DNA from: Sporomusa sphaeroides DSM 2875
GTDB taxonomy: Bacteria; Bacillota; Negativicutes; Sporomusales; Sporomusaceae
Direction: 5' to 3'
Assembly: GCF_001941975.2 (NCBI RefSeq)
Contig: NZ_CP146991.1
Coordinates: 869,501 to 933,500 of the forward strand
DNA length: 64,000 nt
A program made the translations under genes and the position numbers. Shown in pieces: positions 27,401 through 34,100 of this stretch (the first letter of the stretch is position 1; each line of letters begins with the position of its first letter). The notes beneath the pieces were generated by a model, which was given only the letters and a program-made list of their open reading frames with translations, did no database searches and had not been told where the DNA came from.

Positions 27401-28127
27401 CCAGGGCGTTGCCGTTGCCGCTTTGCTGGTGCGGGGCGGCGGAAAAATATTTGCTTTGGAACATTGCGAGTTGACGCCGCTTGCCGCCGTAACGGCGGCG
27501 GTGCTTGACAGAGGATTTGCAGCTTTTGACCATGAACGCCGTCAAGCCTATAGTCCAATGCTGCCTGCGCTGCAGTGGCTAAATCTGCTGAGCAAAGCCG
27601 GTTTTGGCAAAGCAAATGTTGTTTCGCTGAAAAATTCTTTTTCTGAATTCATTGAGGCAGAATGCCCGGCAGCCAGACAGAACCTGGAACCGGCCCGCAT
27701 CCTGGAATTTGCCGCCAAGTATTTGCCGGTGCATATGCTGCCGGAAAGAGTGGAGGTATTGCCATGGCTGCCCTTGAGCGCCAACGGCAAAGTAGACCGC
27801 AAAGCCGTTGCCGCCGTGTTTGGTGCCGGCGCTGTGGCAGATGACGACGAACAGCCGCAGGCAGGGATGGAACAGGAAATTGCCGGCATGTGGCATAAGC
27901 TGCTAAAGATTAGTTCGATTGGCCGTAATCAGGGTTTTTTTACTAGCGGCGGGGACAGCCTCCTGGCCACGCGTTTTTTGGCGGAAGTGAAGGAAAAATT
28001 CGGCCTTGAACTGTCTTTAAGACAGATGTTTGAATCACCGTCATTATGGCAGGTGGCTGCCATTTTGGAGAACAAATTAACCGAAATGAAGCAAGATATG
28101 GTGTTTATGGAAGAGGGGGAAATATGA
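24402..28127 (+). CDS. NRPS: partial Cy, A(Cys) with embedded MT-like/epimerase domain, PCP
   Basis: A 1241-residue synthetase resembling the PchE/HMWP2 elongation part. Start GTG 24402 after AAGGAGAGG. Residues about 40-290 look like only the C-terminal half of a cyclization domain (SPLTVLLAAFDEVLSRW) and lack the DxxxxD active site. The A domain (about 300-1135) has A3 FTSGSTGDPKG near 431, A4 FDLSVYDIFG near 475 and A5 LGGATEASIW near 572. Aligned by hand to GrsA its pocket reads D-L-Y-N-L-S-L-I, the known cysteine code. An MT-like domain is inserted at about 735-1080; its SAM loop is degenerate (LLGGRSGLL), as in PchE, where the equivalent domain acts as an epimerase. A PCP follows (GGDSLL, Ser1186). 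Predicted to load Cys and receive a chain from the C-terminal Cy of the 40042 protein. Confidence 0.88.
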   Translation: MSQIEIERNDSQFRFFPPPPLMPLSSDSTANSDLLSVRREDGIGKNEWEKLKRVALAHNISPLTVLLAAFDEVLSRWSAGAAVNTVLLNGPVGYVHFNGSPDYSVSPRPAIPFIFRPSRDKSWLESCRRMEVQLADSMKRDCTAVESGCGSNAEEPAESEAVAVFANGLPVLLPEYSGTQQNTSGIGLQAAGDDERKTLSFLPNARLQCYVAEREGGIQIILDMPAELSRNLDDAMLAAYIFLLNWAAESSWEQCIPDLLPSPQRLVREAVNATLVPVAERLLYQDFFHHASENPGKAALLWVENKEQHILTYGELADKVLRLAALLLQKGVKTGDAVAITLSRGPNQVLAVLAVLAAGAVYVPIGINQPPSRRERICRLGGIRHLITDQAGNSLLLLAEAIKVILIEEAEQTLPLPLPVAVSSDSLAYVIFTSGSTGDPKGVEITHRAAYNTIADINTRFSLTETDRVLTVSALDFDLSVYDIFGLLSAGGGIVLLDEGNTREAPAWLELIRTLQVTVWNSVPALFDMLLTAVDNDAVLASLRLVLVSGDWVGLDLHDRLRAKNRECRLVALGGATEASIWSNYFEINYVDSSWNSIPYGKPLRNQYFRIVDRLGRDCPDMVAGELWIGGAGVAQGYRGNPVLTAASFIDAGDCRWYRTGDLGRYWSDGVIEFLGRADHQIKLRGYRIELGEVEAVLRQYPGVGQAVAAIVASSGAKQLGAVVVAGSAPLPVQADLPEPRSCAAHSYRQISRELQAKIAEALIAEILGLAELRDATSLKIGHELRLVPEYQPLVQMWLKWLEQRNVIKVNNGVLRAGDRFGEVLAYAGAIKQPAATCSSVMEDGSLTAAIEQRLFQRRDDYRSILSGDLAAEILLDDELLSPENLSSRDYGTNLGIRLIAGRLKKMTKSIGKPVDVALLGGRSGLLAARLLAMLAPEDIRLTLFDPAPSMVAAAEQRLSVLRHSVGCHILPENFVPEQFRYSFDAVLAINSLHRYHDPCQGVAVAALLVRGGGKIFALEHCELTPLAAVTAAVLDRGFAAFDHERRQAYSPMLPALQWLNLLSKAGFGKANVVSLKNSFSEFIEAECPAARQNLEPARILEFAAKYLPVHMLPERVEVLPWLPLSANGKVDRKAVAAVFGAGAVADDDEQPQAGMEQEIAGMWHKLLKISSIGRNQGFFTSGGDSLLATRFLAEVKEKFGLELSLRQMFESPSLWQVAAILENKLTEMKQDMVFMEEGEI

Positions 28128-28131
28128 TCCT

Positions 28132-29235
28132 ATGATCGGTATCATCGGCGGTTATGGGGCTGTCGGGCTGCAGACAGCCCGCATGCTGCAAGAATGGGGT
28201 GGACAGCCGCTGCGGATTGGCGGTAGGAATTCTACGATGGCAAGAAACCGGTTCAGCGGTGAATTTCCGCGGGCCGAATGGTTTGAAGTGGATGTTGAGG
28301 ATGACCAGAGTATGGATTTGTTTTTGGACGGGTGCAGCCTGATTGTTAATTGCAGCGGACCTTCCTGGCGGACGGCAGCCCGTGTGGCCAGGATGTGTCT
28401 GGCCAGAGGGTGCCATCATGTTGACGCCGGCATGGACAAAGAAATGGCAGTGTTGCGCAAAACAACGCCAAACAATACAGTCGTGTTGTATGCCGCCGGT
28501 GCCACGCCGGGATTGTCGGGCTTGTTGCCGCGACAATTGGCACAGGCTTTCGATCAGGTTGAATCCCTGCGTTATTATACCGGAGCTTTGGACAAATTTA
28601 CGGCTGCGGCGGCTGAAGATTATCTTACCGGTGTTGTGGATAAAGACAACCAACCGCTGGCGGGCTGGAAAGATAGCGCTTGCCGCTTAGCTGCTTTAAA
28701 CCGTAGGACGGGAACCCGCCTGCCTTTTTTTCCACGGGAAGTGACTTTGTATCCGTATTTCGATGCCGAAGCAGAATTTGTCGCAAACGCTTTAGCCCTG
28801 CGTGACGGTGAATGGTATATCGGCATTGACGGGCAGCATGTCCCGCCGGTTTTGGACGAAGTACGCTTCCGGTTTTCGACTAACCGGCACGATGCGATAA
28901 AGCGTCTTTGCACGGCTGCCGAGCTTGATGCCGCCGGACGCCGGCAATATGCACTCTTTATTATTGAGCTTAGTGGCCGGAAAAACGGAACCGGCATAAC
29001 ACGTACACTGGTTTTACAGGCAGACAGGCCTTCCCTGTTGACCGGCTCAGTTGCTGCTGCGGCAGCGATAGCCGTACTGGAGGGAGAAATACCTGCCGGA
29101 ATTCGTCCGCTTGCTGAGCTCCCCGTACCGGACAAGGTAATTGAGCGGTTAAATAAAAGCAAGGTTATCAGTTGTCTGCGAGTTTTCGAATCTTCGGTTG
29201 AACAATTGCTGCCGGTGACGGAGGGGGAACTATGA
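28132..29235 (+). CDS. Saccharopine-dehydrogenase-like NAD(P)-binding oxidoreductase
   Basis: A 367-residue protein with an N-terminal Rossmann fold (IGIIGGYGAVGLQTARML, residues 2-19) and IVNCSGP near 65-71. It belongs to the saccharopine dehydrogenase NADP-binding group. It starts 4 bp after the NRPS stop and overlaps the thiazolinyl imide reductase by 4 bp (ATGA), so it is a fixed part of the biosynthetic operon. A redox tailoring step on the chain or released product is plausible, for example reduction of a keto or imine group. I cannot name the reaction. It is a different fold family from the imide reductase that follows, so a second reduction is possible. Confidence 0.72.
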   Translation: MIGIIGGYGAVGLQTARMLQEWGGQPLRIGGRNSTMARNRFSGEFPRAEWFEVDVEDDQSMDLFLDGCSLIVNCSGPSWRTAARVARMCLARGCHHVDAGMDKEMAVLRKTTPNNTVVLYAAGATPGLSGLLPRQLAQAFDQVESLRYYTGALDKFTAAAAEDYLTGVVDKDNQPLAGWKDSACRLAALNRRTGTRLPFFPREVTLYPYFDAEAEFVANALALRDGEWYIGIDGQHVPPVLDEVRFRFSTNRHDAIKRLCTAAELDAAGRRQYALFIIELSGRKNGTGITRTLVLQADRPSLLTGSVAAAAAIAVLEGEIPAGIRPLAELPVPDKVIERLNKSKVISCLRVFESSVEQLLPVTEGEL

Positions 29236-30338
29236 GAAGAAAAACGCCGGGCAAACAATTGCGAGCGATCGTATGCGGCTCCACTTTCGGCCAGTTTTAT
29301 CTTGAAGCCTTAAATCTGCTGCCAGAAGAGTTTATCATTGACGGCTTACTGGCACGGGGAAGCGAGCGGTCGGCGCAGTGTGCAAAGTATTACGGCATAA
29401 ATTTATATACCGAGGCCGGCCAGCTGCCGGATAACATTGATCTGGCCTGTGTCGTGCTCCGCTCGGGAGTCTTGGGCGGCAAGGGCACGGATTTGTCGCA
29501 AGAACTTCTCGCACGGGGAATTCACGTTATCCAGGAACAGCCTGTACATCACAAAGATATGGCGGCTTGTTTAAGAGTGGCCCGGCAAAACGGGGTTTTG
29601 TTTCAAACCGGCGACCTTTATGTTCAATTACCTGCTGTCAGGCGGTTTATTGCCTGTACCCGGACTTTACTGAACCGGCAAAATGCCTTGTATATCGATG
29701 CGGCATTTGCTTCGCAGGTTTCCTATCCGATGGTACATATTTTGGCAGAAGCTTTGCCGTCCATTCGCCCCTGGCGGACAGGGACGGTGAGCCGGGAAGG
29801 AGGTCCGTTCCAGGTTTTGACCGGAACACTTGGTAAAACTCCGGCTGTTTTGCGGGTGCACAATGAAGTCGACCCCAACGATCCGGACAACTATCTTCAC
29901 TTGCTTCACCAGGTTACCATCGGCACGGCGGGCGGCAGTTTGTCCCTTACTGATACCCATGGTGACGTCATCTGGCGGCCCCGGCTGCATATCACCAAAA
30001 ATCTGGGTACGTTTGGCGATTTAGCAGGCGCTTATCCGGAGCATCTGCTGGAAAACAGTACCGAAACGCTGGGACCGTCGTCGTCTGCCAGCTATAAAGA
30101 AATTCTCACAAAGCAGTGGCCTGGGGCTATTGCCCGTGATTTGTCATCCATGCGCGAAATGATTCTGGAAAATTTTGATACAGCGATGAAATCCCAGCAG
30201 GCGCTTTTATATTCCAGTCAGTGGCAGGAACTAACGGAAACGCTGGGATATCCCGTGCTGCGTCCGGGAGGTAGCCACCAGCCGCTGCCGGTGAGTATCC
30301 TGCAAACCGAGGCGGAAAAAGTTGCCGTGAATGGGTAG
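29232..30338 (+). CDS. Thiazolinyl imide reductase (Irp3/YbtU/PchG-like)
   Basis: A 368-residue NADPH-dependent reductase of the family that reduces a PCP-bound thiazoline to thiazolidine in yersiniabactin and pyochelin assembly. Visible features: an N-terminal nucleotide-binding strand AIVCGSTFGQFYLEAL, the motif RSGVLGGKGTDLSQELLARG near residues 78-97, and IHVIQEQPVHHKD, which corresponds to the EKP-like region of the GFO/IDH/MocA fold. It overlaps the preceding gene by 4 bp. Its presence predicts one thiazolidine ring, probably in the last module, which would then allow N-methylation by the MT domain of the 31165 protein. Confidence 0.88.
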   Translation: MRRKTPGKQLRAIVCGSTFGQFYLEALNLLPEEFIIDGLLARGSERSAQCAKYYGINLYTEAGQLPDNIDLACVVLRSGVLGGKGTDLSQELLARGIHVIQEQPVHHKDMAACLRVARQNGVLFQTGDLYVQLPAVRRFIACTRTLLNRQNALYIDAAFASQVSYPMVHILAEALPSIRPWRTGTVSREGGPFQVLTGTLGKTPAVLRVHNEVDPNDPDNYLHLLHQVTIGTAGGSLSLTDTHGDVIWRPRLHITKNLGTFGDLAGAYPEHLLENSTETLGPSSSASYKEILTKQWPGAIARDLSSMREMILENFDTAMKSQQALLYSSQWQELTETLGYPVLRPGGSHQPLPVSILQTEAEKVAVNG

Positions 30339-30396
30339 CTGTGCTCAGTTTGGCTGTGTGAAATATGTAAAAAAATACAGGAAATGGAGCAAGAAG

Positions 30397-31152
30397 ATGC
30401 TTGTATGCAGTCACATTATGTGTAAGGTAGCCAATATTTCCGAGGCAGTTCAGAACTGCAAGAAACTTGGTTTTTCCGTCGAATGGGGCAGTGCGCCGGA
30501 ACGCGCCCATAATGCTTTCATCTGGTTTGAGGAAGGTCCATTTATTGAGTTCTTCCAGATACCGGAATCATGGTGGCTTCTGGGTTCCCCTTTTGGCCTT
30601 ATCTTTGGCCGGGAAGCAGGAAAGCGCTGGTATCGTTGGTTTGGTTCTGCCGAGGGCCTTTGTGATTTGGCGCTTGTACCGGCAAATGCGGCTGAAGAGG
30701 CAGCTAAAGAGGTAATCAGAGACAGCCGCAGCTTTAAGGCGTTAAAACTATCCTTAAACAAAGCGGGTTTATCGACTTCCCGGATCATCAACGGCTGGCG
30801 GGTCCGGCCTGACGGAGTAAAAGTCCGGTATAGTTTTTTTTCGCCGGAACCTTCCGGCCTGCCCTTTGTCGTTTCCGGCTATGACAGTTGCCAGCGTCCG
30901 GAAAAGGTTGAACATCCTAACGGCGCGCGCGGTATTACCTGGATCAAAATGGGCGTTGCCCACAATGATGTGCAGCAGTTTCGGCTTCTTACCCAAGGGG
31001 ACAAATGGCTTATTGCCCAGCCAGCGACCGAAACAAAACTGCTGGAACTGGGACTTGCGGGTTTAAAACAGAGCCTTGATCCAAATCTGTTACACGGTAC
31101 GGTTATGACTGACGCTGCCGGGAAGCCGGAAAATCAATATGAGGAAAAATGA
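30397..31152 (+). CDS. VOC-superfamily (glyoxalase-like) protein
   Basis: A 251-residue protein with a glyoxalase-type betaalphabetabetabeta pattern (CSHIMCKVANISEAVQNCKKLGF, then NAFIWFEEGPFIEFFQIP) and a second half resembling a repeated module (GARGITWIKMGVAHNDVQQFRLL). ATG 30397 is preferred, 7 bp after CAGGAAATGGAG; an in-frame ATG at 30331 overlaps the upstream stop but has no ribosome site. It lies between the imide reductase and the last NRPS with 12 bp spacing to the NRPS. VOC proteins include metal-dependent enzymes and small-molecule binding or resistance proteins, so a tailoring or self-protection role is possible. No function assigned. Confidence 0.7.
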   Translation: MLVCSHIMCKVANISEAVQNCKKLGFSVEWGSAPERAHNAFIWFEEGPFIEFFQIPESWWLLGSPFGLIFGREAGKRWYRWFGSAEGLCDLALVPANAAEEAAKEVIRDSRSFKALKLSLNKAGLSTSRIINGWRVRPDGVKVRYSFFSPEPSGLPFVVSGYDSCQRPEKVEHPNGARGITWIKMGVAHNDVQQFRLLTQGDKWLIAQPATETKLLELGLAGLKQSLDPNLLHGTVMTDAAGKPENQYEEK

Positions 31153-31164
31153 GGGGATACATTC

Positions 31165-34100
31165 ATGTTGCAAAATAGTAAGGTCAATGTTGCGGCTAAT
31201 CAGTTATTGATACGCCTTCGCCAGAGCGGCGTATCGCTATGGGCGGAAAATGGAAAGCTTCGCTACCGGGCACCGCAGGGTGCACTCGATGACAACGAAC
31301 TTTTAGCATTGAAAAATCATAAAGCAGATATTCTGCATCTATTGGCAACAGATGCGGTGGCTGTTAAAGTTACGCCTGATCCCGCGTCCCGCTTTAATCC
31401 TTTTCCGTTGTCCGATGTCCAGTCTGCCTATCTGCTGGGGCGCCATGAGGCATTTGGCTATGGCGGCGTGGCTTGCCATATTTATCTTGAACTGAATTAT
31501 CCCGAGCTTGATCCTGTCCGGGTCCAGAAGGTTTGGAATCAGCTCATATTACGCCACGACATGCTGCGGGCGGCAATTGATCCGAGTGGTTATCAGCAGG
31601 TGCGGGAACAAGTACCCGGACTTACCGTCGCCTATACCGACGTCAGTGCCTGGGACAACGTCAAGGTAGCGGACAAACTTGCCGAGATCCGTGAAGAAAT
31701 GGGACAGCGGATTTATGATACCGCCGGATGGCCTTTATTCGGTATTGGCGTGACTAAGACGCCAGTGGGGGCTGTCTTACATTTTTCTATTGAATTGCTT
31801 ATCGCCGATTGGACTAGTATTTGGCTGCTTATCTCGGAATTTGAAGCCCTTTACGCTGATCCCGCGTGCAGACTGCCGGAGCTTACGCTCAGTTTTCGTG
31901 ACTATCTGCTGGCCGAACGCGGCGTGAAAGAAACTATGGCGTACAGCAGGGCTAAAGATTACTGGTTACAAAGGCTTGATGAGCTGCCGCCGGCTCCGGA
32001 TCTGCCGCTAGCCAGACCCAATAGCACCGGTAAGGCGCATTTCCGGCGCCGTTACCTGCAGATGGATACTTCCTTGTGGAATGGATTCAAGCAGCAGGCC
32101 CAAAAACGGGGCGTGACGCCCACGGCGGCGGTAATGGCGGCCTATGCCGCCGTTATTGAGCGCTGGAGCCGCAACAAAAAGTTTTGCCTCAACCTTACCG
32201 TTTTGAATCGCATGCCTTTGCATCCGCAGGTTAATGACATTGTTGGCGATTTTACCGCGGTTAGTTTGCTGGCTGTGGACTGGTACGCCGGCCAATCTTT
32301 CTGCGAGCGGGCCCGGCAAATGAATAAGCAATTGTTTGCCGACCTTGATCACCGCTTATTCTCCGGCGTGGAAGTGTTACGGGAAATAGCGCGTAAGCGG
32401 GGACGGGAAGCTGCTCTAATGCCGCTGGTTTTTACCAGTGCTATCGGCCTGCTGGAGGCGGCAGCAATGAATCAGCCGCAGGGTAAGGTTGAAGGGCAGG
32501 GAATCAGTCAAACGCCGCAGGTCTTTATCGATTGCCAGGCGATGGACGGGCCATTCGGCCTTAGGGTTAACTGGGATATCAGAGAAGGTGTTTTCCCCGA
32601 CGGCATGGTTGACGATATGTTCGCCGCCTTTGAATCCCTGTTGTTTTCCCTGGCAGGAACCGAGCAGGCCTGGGATGCGGCTGAGAACGTGTTTTTGCCG
32701 GCATGGCAGCTATGTGAGCGGGAAGACAGTAACGCCACCCAAACTCCGCTGGCAGCTGGTTTGCTGCATAGTGAAATTCTGGAACAGGCCGCTGCTGCGC
32801 CGGACCGACCTGCTGTTATTGACGGTGAGAACCGGGTGACATACGAAGAACTTTTGCTACGCGCTTCGGCAGTGGCCGCAAGACTAAAAGAATTAGGCTG
32901 CAGAAATCAGGATAAAGTCGCAATCATTATGGATAAGTCTGTGCAGCAGGTGGCAGCGGTGCTGGGAGCCTTGGCGGCTGGAGCGGTATATGTTCCGATC
33001 GACACAATTCAGCCGGATTTGCGCCGGATGGCGATACTGGAGAAAACCGCAGTCCGTTATGTGTTGACCTGCTCGGGAACGCGGCTGAATCTGCCGGAAC
33101 ACATTGCGGTAATTAAAGTGGACAAGTTAATGCCGCACCCGGAAAATATCTTAACAGCAGAGGGTGATCCCGATACACCGGCGTACATCATTCATACTTC
33201 GGGCTCGACCGGACAGCCCAAAGGGGTTGTAATTACACACCGTGCAGCGGTCAATACCATAAAAGATATTAACAAACGTTTTGCCGTCAGCCGGGACGAC
33301 CGGATTATCGGCCTTGCCCAACTGGGATTTGATTTATCGGTTTATGATATTTTCGGCATTCTGGCGGCAGGAGGAACCCTGGTTTACCCGTCCGCCGACC
33401 GTCAGACCGACCCATCTCACTGGGCGGAACTGATGGCTGAACATGAAGTGACTATCTGGAACTCTGTACCGGCCCTGATGCAGATGCTGGTCTCCTATCT
33501 GCATTCTGCCCCGCAAATCAATCTGGAAAAGTTTCGCCTGGCTATGCTTTCCGGCGACTGGATTCCGTTGAATCTGCCGGATATGCTTATCAAACGCGTA
33601 CCGTCTGTACAGGTGGTCAGCCTTGGCGGCGCCACCGAAGCGGCTATCTGGTCAATTTATCATCCTTACCAGGGATTGCAGCCAAACTGGAACAGCATAC
33701 CGTATGGACGCCCGCTGGCCAATCAAGGATTCCGTGTTTTGGACACAACGCTGCGGGATTGTCCCGTATGGGTGACCGGGGAACTTTATATCACCGGTGC
33801 AGGTCTGGCCGAAGGGTATTATGGGGATGAAAAAGCAACCCGGGAAAAATTCTTCCCCCATCCTGTCGATGGACAGTGGCTTTACCGCACCGGTGATACG
33901 GGCCGCTATACTCCCGGTGGTGAAATAGAATTTCTCGGCCGCGAGGATACGCAGGTAAAAATCAAAGGGCACCGGATTGAACTCGGGGAAATAGAGGCCG
34001 TGCTGCAAAAGCACCCTGCGGTTGCTGCGGCCGGTGTTGTTGTTGACGGCTCAAATCAGGACAGGGCGTTATTAGGGGTGGTTGAGACTGCCTTCCGGTC

